Source of the DNA: Silurus meridionalis
Lineage: Eukaryota > Chordata > Actinopteri > Siluriformes > Siluridae
Assembly: GCF_014805685.1 (NCBI RefSeq)
Contig: NC_060892.1
Span: forward strand, 8,962,990 to 9,026,989
Direction of reading: 5' to 3'
Length of the DNA: 64,000 nucleotides
The notes under the pieces: generated by a model
Told to the model about the DNA's origin: nothing
What the model saw: only the letters and a program-made list of their open reading frames with translations
Databases searched by the model: none
Shown here: positions 12,401 to 24,506 of the stretch, piece after piece
Position numbering within the stretch: position 1 is the stretch's first letter
Layout of the letters: every line of letters starts with the position of its first letter
Program-made: the position numbers and the translations under genes

Positions 12401-13940
12401 CTGTTCTGCACACGGTGGTCATTGGTCAGTCTGTCTCAACTCCATGCAACCATGATGCAAGAAAGAAGAGAGCAATTTGTTAATTCATTCCTGTCATAGA
12501 AAATGCAAACGAGGAAGCAAAGGATTCCCTTCAGGTTGTTTTAATGCTGAGAATGCCAATCTCAGAGGCGTCACATGACTTTTCTGCTGCGGTTGCCATA
12601 TTAGAGCTGAAATCGAATTACTTCGACCAGGCCAATAAACAGACCCTGATCCATTTGTACTTTCCCTAAAATGGGACTAAAACTTGTTCTTTTCATAATA
12701 CACATTTCTCTCCTATACAACCTTTCTAATTCCTCTGGAGTGTGTTTCGAAGCAAAGCGTCACCTGAAACCCACATTAATAGGTAAATGAATACTAGATA
12801 CCGGCTGTTGGATTGGTGTGACTGTTAATTACGAAAAATCTAAAAATCACACGCTTTTCTGATTCACGTGGCAAAGGTAAAAAAGAAAAAGAAAAAGGCG
12901 GGAAAAGTGGCGGCACTGTTGCTATTGGCGATCTCGTTCGCAAAAAGGCCCACAAATGGATTTTGATGAGGCGGCAGCAGAAGCAAATACGATGAGGTAA
13001 GAAACATGAACAGTTGATCGTTGATGTCGATCTGAAACTGATTTTATTCTGGTGTCAGAATGAATTTATTTAGCTCATTACAAGTCTGTGGATAGATCGT
13101 GTGCCCTCGACTTCTTTTACATGTTTCACCTTCCATTAAAGGCAACTGATGATTATTCAGATCATACTGCTGTATAAGAGTCTTACACATTACATATTAA
13201 TGAAAATTGTTCCACTGAAGTCTCTGAACGTCGACCTTGACCGAGTGGTTGCCATTTCCTTTATACAAGCACTCCAACCAGATTTGATGATCGCGAGTGA
13301 TTTACGCCACAACTGTGATCCGGAATACGTTTAAGTCCTAATCGGTTTTCAAAAAAGGAAACGTTTTGAAACAATTAATACCTGCATCGGGGCTGGGCGA
13401 TTTAACATTACAGTAAAATATAACAAGGCCCCCGCTGTGTTTTGTTGCAGGTGCCTACTGTTTCCACTACTATTGTAATGGAAAATCTTTGCAAAGAGAG
13501 AAATAAATCTTGCATTCATTCATCATAGATTTAAAGCCCCAGGGAGTCTAAACTGTACTGCTTTCTAATTAGATGCTTGTTTTGTGGGTGCAAAAAAGAA
13601 TGAACGATACCCAGGATGAGCGGGAACCCAGCGAAGAGCAACACAGGCGTGACAAATCAATAATTGATGACTCTTTACACAGGGTTTATGCTTGTTTTTA
13701 ATCTACTGTAATCAAGATGGCTGTCGCATGCATTGTGCGTTCATTTGGTGCATGAATAGTGCATGGGATTTCGAAAAATCTAATAAGAATTAAGCAGTAC
13801 CACCATAAATAATTGGGGCAAGTGTAGTGCCATAAAGTCAGTGGAGTGAACAAATTAAAGCTGTGCCTCGAATGGCATAATCATGATCTATCCTAGGCGG
13901 TTTGAGTCTAAACTCCGATTTTCAGATTACAAAACATAAA
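9500..13940. other. intron 2 of abhd17c, no features recognised
   Basis: No exon, RNA gene or clear transposon was recognised. A/T tracts are at about 11918-11984. At 13386-13400 a short ggggctgggcgattta resembles one end of the hAT element at 19446 but has no partner. Confidence 0.5.
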
Positions 13941-14250
13941 AAGACCTGTTCCAGCATGGCAATGCCCCTGTGGCCTGCTATAGAGCTCTGATCTCAAGCA
14001 TATTGAACACCTTTGGGATGAATTTGAACGCTGACTGCACCACAGGCCTCCTCACCTACATCAATAGCTGACTTTACCAACACCCTTGTGGCTGATGAAC
14101 ACAAATGTCCACAAGCACACTCCAAAATCAGGTGGAACATCTTCCAGAACAGTGGAGGCGATAAGAGCAAATGGGGACTAAATGTGGAATACGATGCTCA
14201 AAAAATACATGACCATACTTATGACCAGGTGTCCGCAAACATTTGGCAAT
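13941..14250 (+). mobile_element. miniature Tc1 element, copy C (left end missing)
   Basis: It carries ttccagcatggcaatgcccc, gaacacctttgggatgaatttgaacg, cacaggcctcctcacc and ends ggtgtccgcaaacatttggcaa, matching copy A from the middle to the right end. The next base begins the Tc1 element at 14251, so the junction is sharp. Confidence 0.75.
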
Positions 14251-15525
14251 TAAACCTAATAACTGGTTGGGTCGCCCGTAGCAGCAACAACTGCAATCAC
14301 GCGTTTGTGATAACTTGCAATGAGTCTGTTACTGCGCTGTGGAGGAATTTTGGTCACTCATCTCTGCAGAATTGTTGTAATTTAGCCACATTGGAGAGTT
14401 TTAGAGCAGGAACTGCCTTTTTAAGGTCATGCCACAGCATCTCAGTAGGAATCAATTCAGGACTTTGACTAGGCCACTTCAAAGACTTCATTTTGTTTTT
14501 CTTCAGCCAATCAGAGGTGGACTTGCTGGTGTGTTTTGGATCAAGGTCCAAATTCCAGGAGTTTTTGGGAAACAGCAGAATTTATGGTTCCATTTATCAC
14601 AGCAAGTTTTCTAGGTCCTGAATCAGCAAAACAGCCCCAGACCATCACACTGCCACCACCATATTGTACTGTAGGTATGTTCTTTTTCTGAAATGCAGTG
14701 TTACTTTTAGACGTAATGGGACACACACCTTCCAAAAAGTTAAACTTTTGTCTCGTCAGTCCACAGAGTATTTTCCCAAAAGTCTTGGGTAACATCAACA
14801 TGTTTTCTGGCAAATCTGAGAAGAGCCTTTATGTTCTTATTGCTCAGCGGCGGTTTTCGTCTTGGAATTCTGCCATGCAGACCATTTTTGCCCAGTCTCT
14901 TTCTTATGGTGGAGTCATGAACACTGACCTTAACTGAGGCAAGTGAGGCCTAAAGTTCTTTAAATAATGTTGTGGGATCTTTTGTGACCTCTTGGATGAG
15001 TCGTCGCTGTGCTCTTGGGGTAATTTTGGTTGGCTGGCCACTCCTGAGAAAGGTTCTCCACTGTTCCATGTTTTTGCCATTTGTAAATAATGGCTCTCAC
15101 TGTGGTTCACTGGCGTGCCAAAGCTTAGAAATGGCTTTACAACCTTTTGCAGACTGATGGATCTCAATTACTTTCTCTCTTATTTGTTTCTGAATTTCTT
15201 TGGATTTCAGCATGATGTCTAGCTTGAGGAAATTTTGGTCTACTTCACTTTATCAGGCAGGTCCTATTTAAGAGATTTCTTGATTGTGAACAGGTGTGGC
15301 AGTAATCAGGCCTGGGTGTTGCTGGAGAAATTTATCTCAGGTTTGATAAACCAGTTTTAACAGGGGGGCAAACACTTTCACACAAGGCCATGTAGTTTTG
15401 GATTTTGTTTTCCCTCAATGATAACCTTGATTTAATAACTGCATGTTTTGTTTGTGTTATCTTTTATTAATATTTAAATTAGTTTGATGATCTGAAACAT
15501 TAAAGTGTGACAAGCATGCAAACAC
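14251..15525 (-). mobile_element. Tc1-type transposon with broken DD34E transposase, copy 1
   Basis: Three minus-strand open blocks in order are N-terminal HTH/linker (14904-15167, containing NHSESHYLQMAKTWNSGEP), central (14541-14813, FQKKNIPTVQYGGGSVMVWGCF) and C-terminal (14354-14551, DPKHTSKSTSDWLKKNKMK ... PSQSPELIPTEMLWHDLK). The Asp-Glu spacing is 34, the usual Tc1 signature. About 100 bases containing the run-up to the second catalytic Asp are deleted, and frames shift, so it is dead. The right side ends in the long terminal repeat region (cacacaaggccatgtagttt ... gtgtgacaagcatgcaaac). The outermost repeat bases are missing at both ends. An opposite-strand copy is at 44021-44833. Confidence 0.85.
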
Positions 15526-15732
15526 ACACTAAAATAGTTACATTTTAGTCAATACAATCAGTCAGCCTTTTCAGTGGAAAAAAATTAAAAACATAAAGGA
15601 ACGTCAAGGAGTAAAAGTGATGCGTGTACCAAACGACCTTATTCAAATCGTAAGATTTCTTTTTGCATATTTATTTGTATTTTATTTATTTTTTTCTTTG
15701 GTACAGCACTTAAAACTGCATTTGTAAGGTCC

Positions 15733-15752
15733 AATAATAATAATAATAATAA
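15733..15752. repeat. (AAT)n microsatellite
   Basis: About seven AAT units. Confidence 0.8.
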
Positions 15753-16404
15753 AACAAAATTATTGAAAAAATCAATCTAGATTAAGCAGCATGCAATAGA
15801 TTTTTTTTAGTTTCTTGTACAGACTGCTGTTGAGTGCAGCAGATGTGATCAGGGCCTTGGAGTGAGTCATCACAAAGTGGCTGACACAATCCACACGTCT
15901 TTCTCTGCCTCTTTTGTACCGACTCCCTCTTGTTCCAGTCGCACGGGGAAGCAAATTAATGAACGCTATTGCTCTATTGAAATCAAAGCAATTCACACGC
16001 GCGCCCAAAGCTCTTTCTTCGTGCTTTTTTGATTGATGGATGAAGATGTAGGGGGTCTGGCTCTCCTGTTCGTGTCTTTGCTAGTGGCTCATTATGTTGG
16101 CAATCAGCATTAAAGTGTGTGGTTGGCAAACGGTGCACAGACCTACCTGGCACCAGAATCAAGAGGTTGTTAGTGCAGTATTCAGAAAGGGTGCTGCTGG
16201 ATGACATAACCCTGATCTAGTGTTGAACCTTATTTACGAGGGTCAAAAAGGAAAAAGAGCAGAAGAAATGTTACCTCTTTTTTACCCAAAATATGATGTT
16301 ATATACACACACATATGACTAAATATTTCAGTGTGAGAGAATCATTTGCATAATACAGGAGAATCTTTCACAACGGTGAAATCTCTAAATTCTACACTAT
16401 ATAT
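15753..16404. other. intron 2 sequence, nothing recognised
   Basis: No coding signal or repeat family was identified. Confidence 0.45.
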
Positions 16405-16510
16405 TAGGTGTGTAACAGTACACTTACGCGTACCAAACCGTTTCAGCGCAGTATGGAACTTCAGCTTGGGAAATTCGTGGGTTCTCATTTGGAACCTAAC
16501 TAACAGCAAG
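16405..16510 (+). mobile_element. hAT-like fragment (one terminal repeat only)
   Basis: taggtgtgtaacagtacac followed by acgcgtaccaaaccgttt is one end of a hAT-like family; a related end lies at 43824-43920. The other end was not found. Confidence 0.4.
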
Positions 16511-17054
16511 TTGCGGATAGAGTAGCTCAGTGTTACTGTCTAGCGAGATTTTATATATACCGCACCCACTGAATTTTACAAAGATTTTTAGTTTGAACAT
16601 AAATACGCCGGCCTGTCTATAAGCCGTCTACACTGAAACTAATGAACTTTACACAGGCTTTAATGAAAGACAGTGTCTGTTACACGGCTTGTATCTAAAC
16701 AGTAGCCTACCAAGAAAGTCACTGTGTACTGTCTTCCTCCTTCCTTTCACAACAATTTCTCTCGGGAGTTTTTTTGGCATCGTCGTGTGTTTAAAAATCA
16801 CCATCGGTGAATCTTTTCTCCCGATGCCGTGCAGCTCAGAACACAGGTGAAGTGCGTTTTTTCATGCTCGGTTGTTTTCAGTGTGAAGAATGATTCGCAT
16901 TTCCAGTTACCAGTTCGAGTGAGCGGCAGGTCAAACGTCAGAGGAACATCATCCATATTTATGATGTGGTGCGGCCCGATTCAGTGGGAGCGCATCTGAT
17001 TTAATATAAAGAGTTTCATTGGTTATGTTGTATTTCCTTATCCCTTCACATGTT
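16511..17054. other. intron 2 sequence, nothing recognised
   Basis: It may contain the interior of the hAT-like fragment to its left, but no landmark was found to show it. Confidence 0.4.
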
Positions 17055-17328
17055 ACAGCAGGACAATGCCCTGTATATAAAATAAGCCCATGAACACAGT
17101 TTGTCAGGGAGGAAAGCATGGAAGAACTTGTGACTGGAGGTCTGGGTGAACCCCAGACCTCCTGACTCCACTCATGCATAGCTAAAGAAGCACAAATCCC
17201 CACAGAATATAAAGGAAAGCCTTTACAAAGGAGAAGATTATTATGCCACCAAAAGAGGGACTAAATCTGTAATATTTAAAAAGACACCCCTTATGGTCAG
17301 GTATGCACATACTTTTGATCAGTGTATG
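17055..17328 (+). mobile_element. miniature Tc1 element, copy D (diverged)
   Basis: cagcaggacaatgccctgta, aaccccagacctcctgactc, gctaaagaagcacaaatccc, agagggactaaatctg and a right end catacttttgatcagtgta follow the order of copy A. It is more diverged and lacks the left end. Confidence 0.65.
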
Positions 17329-18630
17329 CTGTATAATATCTTTGTACATCCAAAAGTAAAAAAAATAAAAAATAAAGGAAGGAGGAAAACTACTTTTAAA
17401 ATGACATTGTGACACCACTGCAAGACAAACGGTACATTTGCCCAGAAGCAAACCCTGAGAACAGACCACCAGTGTACGAACTTGCTGCAGGCACTAAGAA
17501 GTATTTGCACAGAGTATCTGACTTTTTTGGGCATGCTTAGCGAGATGCTAATGGCAACACCAAACACGCGAGCGCTTGCACTGGACTATACTTACTCCGG
17601 GATCAGTATAAGAAGTCAACATTAAGCCTAAAAAGCTCTGCAGCACTGACCAGCTGTCATGCCACTAATACTCCGTGTTGCAGTCCTGCGAGTCAAAGAG
17701 CCACAAGCACGCGTACTTGAGATATCCAGACAGAGGCATCATGCAAATGAATCGCCACTACAGATTTCTAACAATGTCGACAATGAACAGGAATAGCACC
17801 GACCAGTGTGCTAACCAGCTGCTGCCTGGGCAGGCTCTTACTTCAGTAGGGAACAATTACATCCTGAATTGGCGGCCAAATCCGTGCAAATGCTGTTGGT
17901 TTAACGCCAAATTAAGGTTACGGGTTCACTCTGGCTCGAGTTTCTGGAGTAGCAGCCTCGATTCTTTAATTATTTTTTTTTACCCATTTATTTCAGTGCT
18001 TTAACTTATTTACTTGGGTTTTTCTGTGCAATAATACTCCCGATTCTTTTATTTCCATTTTATTTTTGTTTTGTGCAACTGGAATCCTTGTAAGTGGAAC
18101 ATACTTGGCAATAAGGCGCTTTCTGATTCTGATTTAACACCAGACCATGCAAAGAGAGACTATTTTGCAGAACTTAGTAATGCGTTATATGTGCACATCT
18201 TGAGCTACGGTGTGACCACTTCAGCATTCAACAGTGTCACGACACCTTAACTAAAAAAAAAAAAAAAGTCAGACTGTGAATAAAAGGGGAGAGGTGTGGA
18301 ACAGGCGGGGGGGGGAGCCACCTTTAACCTCGCCAGCAGAGCAGAGAAAAGCTTCTTCCTGAATTAACATTACATCCAAGTCAAGCAGTGCAGATGGCAA
18401 TTTAATATCGTGCTGTGAAAATTATAGTGATGTCTGTATGTATGAAAGAGAAATGGACTTCATGAAAACAACTTTCATTAAACAACTGTTCGGCATAGAA
18501 CAGAATGGTGAAAATGCCTGAGAATCAAAGTCAGTCATGATGCATCATTAACGATAGAGGACCGCTTTTATGTAAATCACACCAACAGAATCGCAGGAAG
18601 CACCGGCCTGCATAAGTCAGTGTGCTGCAA
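17329..18630. other. intron 2 sequence, nothing recognised
   Basis: No exon, RNA gene or known repeat was identified. It contains a short A-run near 18253-18267 and a G-run near 18308-18315. Confidence 0.45.
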
Positions 18631-18635
18631 GACCT

Positions 18636-18900
18636 CGTCGGCAAGTTGGACGACAATAATTAGATGCTCCACGACGACAATGTGGATTTCGCACTCTCTG
18701 TTTTTAACACCATTGCGGAAATCCAGCACGTTTCAAAAAGACTTCCGGGACACCTACCAGACGTGGAAGGAACGCTGGGACCCCTGTTTTGTGCAAGGGG
18801 ACTATTTTGAATGTGATAGTGAGTAAAGTGTAAGTACTTTGTAATGTGGATTGCGAGTTAAAACGATTTCTGTTAAATAAAACAAGGTGTAATCAAAAAG
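18636..18900 (+). mobile_element. mariner-like transposon remnant (catalytic and C-terminal pieces)
   Basis: Translation gives MLHDDNVDFALSVFNTIAEI, resembling the LHHDNAPxHTALSV catalytic block of mariner-like transposases. After an internal deletion and frame change follows QKDFRDTYQTWKERWDPCFVQGDYFECDSE, the C-terminus also seen at 9147-9345. It then ends near a tgtaatcaaaaagatttg terminal-like sequence. It is non-functional. Confidence 0.6.
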
Positions 18901-19286
18901 ATTTGACAAACACTTTTGCACATCTCTGGGTGTGCACCGCATCCACAAACCCATTTGGAAAAATGCTGCATGCCTTTCGCAGGGATCGTGTAAAAATGTT
19001 TGATACCAGGAGGTTATTATAGGCATGTTGAGAGGCGGAGTCTCTCGACTAGCTCACTGGCACTCTAACAGTTGACTTATTGAAGGCAATCTGAGTGACA
19101 TAACATTACACAGCCATTTGGTGCGCTTACAAAGCACTCACAGTGAGCTCAGATTAAAAAAAAATCCGTTAGTAACTTTCAAACCGGTGACTGTATCTGT
19201 GATTGGTCAAATTCAGCTCTCATTAAATCCTGTTTGGTTTATTAGAGACAAAGCTGAGAGGCTAGAAGACTCTATAAACAGAATAT

Positions 19287-20832
19287 GCACAAGCGTTTGT
19301 GTAAGACACCTGACCACGCCCATTCCACATTTAGTCCCCATTTACTGTTCATAAAACTTGGGAAGATGTTCCACCAGATTTTGGAATGTGCTTGTGAATA
19401 TTTGTGCTAATTTCGCTAAAAGCTAAGTCCAGTATTGTTATAGGGTAGGGCTGGGCAATAAATCAATTTTATCGATTAACTCGAATGTGTAGTTCACATT
19501 GTTCTGTTTTAATAAAAATCGGTTTTCTCTTTAATGTCCGCCGACGCTCCCCTCTGGGCTTCCATAGTTTTGAACGAACTCAGCCCTCCCCCCGCGCGTT
19601 TGCCATAGAGATACACAAACATTGCAGCGAGCAGAGAAGAGCTCGTTCCCAAGAAAAGCACAGTGTCATCTGTAATTTGGAATTGGTTCGGTTTTGCCGT
19701 GTCAGACGCAGCACACACAACACCCCGCTGCAATGTGTTTGAAGGCTATTGCAAGCAAAGGTAGCAGTACCACCAATTTACTGCAGCACCTCAAACAGAG
19801 GCATGCTGTCGAGTGGGAGAGATGTAGGGCCCTACGACATGAACAAGACAGCGGCAGCACAAGACTGCGGTTAAGCACCCACCTCTGGAAAATACACGGT
19901 TAAGCAGCCGCACTTTTTTTTTTAGTGTTGCGTGTCTAATCGTACACTTACAGTATGGGTGGTAGGAGCAGTCAAAATACCTGTAAAGAGGCTTCAGAAC
20001 GGCGTTTCCGTTAAGAAACGGAAAAATCAGAGCTTTTGAATCACCATATTCAAACACTCAAAACATTTTTTTGAGGTTTGCTCAAACTTTCAAATAATTC
20101 TTATTTAGAATCTCGCTGTCTATTATATTCTTATTTCAAATTTCAACTTCAACCATGTTCCACATTCAAACAGTCATAAAACATTTTTCTTTATAGGTTT
20201 GCTCAATCGTTCAAATTACTTTTATTAACCTTGTCCCTGTCTATTACTCTCTTAAATTTTTTCTCATTTTACTGTGGAATTTTGGAGAAAAGTAAAGGCA
20301 AAATCACTCAAAACCTCAGGTGCATTTTCAATCATGTTCCACATTTAAAACACTCGTAAAACATTTTTCTTTGTAGGTTTGCTCATTTTATGTTATGTTA
20401 CGTTCTATTTTCACAATTTACAATGGCAGGGAGCCATCTTGTATTTTTGCCTTGTTGTTTCTGATTGCATTTTGACCCAAAGTGGGTTATAATCCCAGAA
20501 GGGTAAATAAACTTTATTTAATAAAGTGAAAACTTTTTTTTAACATTTTCTTTGTTATATGCATATTGATTTTAAGCAGGGGGGAAAAAAACGATTTAAA
20601 TCGCAAATCTGGGATTTTTTTTCTAGGCCATATCGCCCAGCCCTATTATAGGGTGAGGAAACCTGGGATGCACTCAGCGTTCCAATTCATTCCAAAGGTG
20701 ACCAACAGGAAAGCTCTATAGCAGGACCATTCAATATCTTTTACCATATCTTCATTGACCTGGATCTGTGCACAAAGGTAATGTCATGCTGGAACAGGTT
20801 TGGCTCTGCTAGTTCAAGAGTTTGGAAAATGT
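19287..20832 (-). mobile_element. miniature Tc1 element, copy E, split by a hAT insertion
   Basis: The left part, 19287-19437 (gacacctgaccac, cattccacatttagtccccat, gggaagatgttccaccagat), and the right part, 20654-20832 (tgaggaaacctgggatgcac, cagcgttccaattcattcc, gtcatgctggaacaggttt), join into one continuous reverse copy once the hAT element at 19446-20645 and one 8-bp duplication are removed. Confidence 0.8.
19446..20645 (+). mobile_element. hAT element, 1.2 kb, with perfect 8-bp target-site duplication
   Basis: The terminal inverted repeats TAGGGCTGGGC (19446) and GCCCAGCCCTA (ending 20645) are flanked by identical TTATAGGG at 19438-19445 and 20646-20653. This is diagnostic of hAT transposition. 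The inside holds a degenerate N-terminus of a hAT transposase with a BED-type zinc finger: VIWNWFGFAVSD at about 19671-19706, then CLKAIASKGSSTTNLLQHLKQRH at about 19736-19804, one frame away. The rest of the transposase is deleted, so it is a non-autonomous derivative. Confidence 0.92.
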
Positions 20833-22147
20833 AAATGTTACTAGGACTGTGTAATATTGACAAAAAAATGTGTTTCATCAATAACACTAATTAGAACAGT
20901 TAAAACAAGTTAAAACATTTATGATATTATTGTAGACGATATTAGAAACGGCTGCATGTTGACTCGGAAAACTGCTATGGACAGTTGAATCATAACGAAG
21001 TACTATTATACGGTTGGATTTTCCACTTGATCGAAGTACTACATCGCTTAGCATAATGTTTTGTAAGGCAGCCGTATAAATGCTATGAACTAAAAATAAA
21101 ATAAGAGCAGGATTGAATTGCTCATCTGCGAAAGGTTACATCGCACTGTGTACAAACCTGTTAGCCACCCCCGGATATAAAAACTCTTACAGCGCTGATC
21201 TCATTCCTCGAATTTCAAATAAATCAATCAGGCAAAGTCGATTGTGAAATGGAAATTATGACCTGTAGTCACACTGTTGTTTTGGCGTGTTGTTACGTGG
21301 GCTTCTGTGTGCGACAGAACATTAAGACCCTGGGTCTCACGCTGGCCTTCAATGCAACTTGGTTTCTACGGCAACTGCTGCAAGTGAAGGTGTGGGGTGA
21401 GTAGGGCATTAATTATTAGGTTTATTATGAGAATCCAGTTGAGACGGAGATTTGTTTAGGAGCCGAGTGACCAGGGCTCGATGGAAAATCAAAAACTATC
21501 TAATTGCAGGTTAGAGCCATTGTAGTGTTGGGAAGCAAAAAATTTTATACCAGCATATTTTCAAAAGTTCATAATCTGAGCACCTGCCCACATTACCTGG
21601 CAGCGCAGCCTTATAATTAGGCAATATTGCATGAACGGTTATAGTTTGTAGCTGAATATGTGGCGGCTGCGATTCGACCACGGGGCATGACACGGCAGGC
21701 AGAGTGCTCTACTTAAATCACAGCCGTGCCACGAGATACTGCTTTTATACAGAAGAAATGAACACCGAGCAACTGACATTTCCGACACAATACGGCCTCG
21801 TGCTCTGTTTACAGCAGAAACACATCCCAGAGGAGCCACATTCACGTTATAGCGTGTCGACTAGCTGGCTGGCACGCGGTGATTTGCACATTCTTGTTAA
21901 AGGAGCTCCTGATAAAACTGTCATCCTTTTTTCTTTTCTTCTTCATCTGACAACCCATTATATTTAAAGTTATATCCCTGAAATGTGTTTTTTTCCCCCA
22001 ACAGCTGCTGCTGATGGCTTTAACACACCTGTAGCAACCGTATCAAGCCAGGAAGTGACAAACAAAAAAAAAGCAGTGTGAATGCACAAAGTGGAACATC
22101 ACGGTGTGGTTATAGGAAATACAGGCACTCTTAAAATGCAGAATCGC
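20833..22147. other. intron 2 sequence, nothing recognised
   Basis: No exon or known repeat was identified. Short open frames show no family pattern. Confidence 0.45.
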
Positions 22148-22460
22148 AGTGGTGGACAGTAACAAAGTGAATCTAATTCGGTGCTGTACTTCAGTAGCCT
22201 CTTTGGTGTATTTGGTGTACTTTACTAAAGTATTTCCATTTGGGGAGACATTTCATTTAACTTCACTACATTTCAAAGTCAAATATTCACATTTTGCAAA
22301 ATCAGTCGTTCCATTTCATTTATGAGCGGTAAAAAAAACCTAACTGCTCATACATGCAGCGAGCCACCAATTAGGAACGAGCGCCCGCTCCGATCTGAAC
22401 TTGTTTCGATTGCCGCTTGGAGGTAGCTGTTTGGCACGACCAATTAGTTCAGCGCCAGCA
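22148..22460 (+). mobile_element. left arm of GGACAGTAAC-type DNA element
   Basis: It begins ggtggacagtaacaaagtga and follows the left arm of 1869-2194, including gcaaaatcagtcgttcc and gagccaccaattagg. The right arm is missing. Confidence 0.55.
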
Positions 22461-22464
22461 GAAC

Positions 22465-22735
22465 AGAGGTGGAACTAACTTCCCCTAGTTGTCTGAACAG
22501 CTGAGTCTCCATCTCCAAGCGACGGGTTTAACACATACCTCTTCTGAAAACTCTTCCACTTTCCTGGTTTGTGTTTTTTTTTTTTTTTTTAACTAGTTGG
22601 CGAGTTGTGGGCAGCTGGTATCTTAAATTTGTAATCTAGCAAACCAGTGTTGATTTATTCATTGATAAAGATTCAAAGCACTTTTGTACATCGCTCTGGA
22701 TAAGTTGATCTGCTTATTGCCGTAAATGTGAATTA
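22465..22735 (+). mobile_element. L2-type LINE 3' end, relic
   Basis: aggtggaactaacttcccct ... ctgaacagctgagtc, then tacatcgctctggataag, parallels 2815-3095 step by step, including a poly(T) run and gattcaaagcacttttgtac. It is diverged and has no open frame. Confidence 0.6.
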
Positions 22736-22833
22736 AGCAAGAGTCTATAGTGCATTACAGCCACAATAAACATATATTTGAAGGCAAATGTGGTATGTGT
22801 ACATGTACTGTAAAAGTCTGTAGGATGACCCAC

Positions 22834-23013
22834 CTAGGAAAAGCATCGAAGCAGTAGGTTTTGCGCGTATCGGGGAAGGCCACGCGCAGTCCGGACATGA
22901 GAGGAGAATGCAGGATGACCGCTGCGCACTCGTACCGTGCCGCCAGGTCCACCGTTGGCACCGTGCCGATACTCTGGCCGTACAGGATGATGTTTTCTGG
23001 AGTCACGCCATAC
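22834..23013 (-). CDS. abhd17c: abhd17c coding exon 2 (nucleophile Ser exon)
   Basis: This 180-base exon encodes the end of Lys162, residues 163-221 and two bases of Ser222. It begins after a tcctgcag acceptor and ends CCT AG before a GTGGGT donor. It carries the nucleophile elbow GQSIG with Ser176 as the catalytic serine, followed by [19 protein letters not shown] and the conserved block [19 protein letters not shown]. The reading frame runs straight from exon 1 (phase 2) to exon 3 (phase 2). It lies about 33 kb from exon 1 and 14 kb from exon 3. A 119-bp CA microsatellite lies about 0.8 kb on the exon 1 side, and a repeat remnant at 22148-22735 lies just on the exon 3 side. Confidence 0.96.
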   Translation of the reverse strand, partial: VWRDSRKHHPVRPEYRHGANGGPGGTVRVRSGHPAFSSHVRTARGLPRYAQNLLLRCFS

Positions 23014-23824
23014 CTGCAGGACAAGAGAAGGAAGATGAGACACTAACACATGGGCATTTTACCATTTAAAAAAGTTGCTACAAACTTTTAAAAAAATAAT
23101 ACATAATCATTACGTGAGTCTTGTTGTATATTTTTCTCTCCGCCGATGTCACTATAACGGCATTTTAAAAACAGTTGTGAATATTTTGTCTGTGTCCTGT
23201 GGGCCACGAGCTGTGAAGTGCTGTGGACCTTTGAATTACACTGTTGTGCTGCGGTGCATACAGATTTATACGTGTTTTCCTCGTCCAAACATCAAACTAA
23301 CTCCGAGACCCATTCCGTTCCAATTTCTAAACGAAAATGTATTGTGTGTCCCTCGTTAATTTGGAAATGCCATTTCCTGCAACTGCCGTTCATGCTCGCT
23401 CAATACAGAGTGTATGTGGTATATGATGAGCGTGTTAAACTTCTCTTAATGTACACAATTTTCCCATTTTGCAATATTTGCACAGGACTTGAAGTTTGAT
23501 AATGAAGGGGAAAAAATGGCAAGTAATTCAATGTAGGCAATGTTGCTTTCTAATCAACTGCAGAGACATACTTATATGTGTTCCTGTCATGTGTGTGTGG
23601 CTGTAAAGATTTTTTATTTTTTTTGCTGCCAGCGTGTATTTTTCCCCCCTGTTGGCGCTGATGGCAAATCCGGGTGTGCGCATGTGTGTATGGACCAGAC
23701 AGCAGGGGACCGTGTCTAAAATCTGACCTACATGCTGGCGGTGCCTTGCTGAGGGTGAGCCCTTTGGAAGATGAAACCAGCTGGAGAACAAAACAGCCAC
23801 ATACTCTCAACTCTGTCTGCCTTG

Positions 23825-23947
<123 letters not shown>

Positions 23948-24129
23948 CAGGCAGCACGGAATGTACTGCTGAAATTTGTCCAAGTATCTGAACTCAACAA
24001 GACAGCAACATCTAATCGGAAATCAAGAAGCTGAGTGCAGGGAGGCTCCTGATTCTCCTCAGCGGAGGAGAAAAAGGAATTAATAAAAAATTGTTATTGA
24101 TCGTTTACGCCGAGTTGGTCAGGTATAGA

Positions 24130-24506
24130 AAAATACTAAAGTGCGTTATAGTTGTATAACTGCCATTTTTTCTGCTCTTTGTCTCAAGTGTGATTAAATC
24201 ACGCTCATGACTCGCTGTTCGTCCGACTACCAGAAACCAATTCTGAGGTGATTTTCCATATGCACGTGTTTTGTTTAGACTGTGAAAACACCCCAAAACA
24301 ACTGGTCCAAGAGCGAGATCCAATTCCGTGTAAACTGTGTTCGACTCGACTGCAGGAGGTAAACCATCTGTTAGATAGCTACTGTTCAATTCCGAGCATC
24401 TTGACACTGCGATATGCGTTAGATGTCGACGATTGGTTGATTAAATGGTTTTTGGCAAGCACGATCCGACCTAGATATCGGTATCCATTAATTCCGCCGA
24501 CCTCTA
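24130..24506 (-). mobile_element. AGAGGTCG-type non-autonomous DNA element fragment
   Basis: On the minus strand the end tagaggtcggcggaattaat is followed by ccgatatctaggtcggatcg and tgcttgccaa. The same order occurs on the plus strand at 30387-30470. The inner boundary is approximate. The superfamily is not certain; hAT is likely. Confidence 0.5.
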
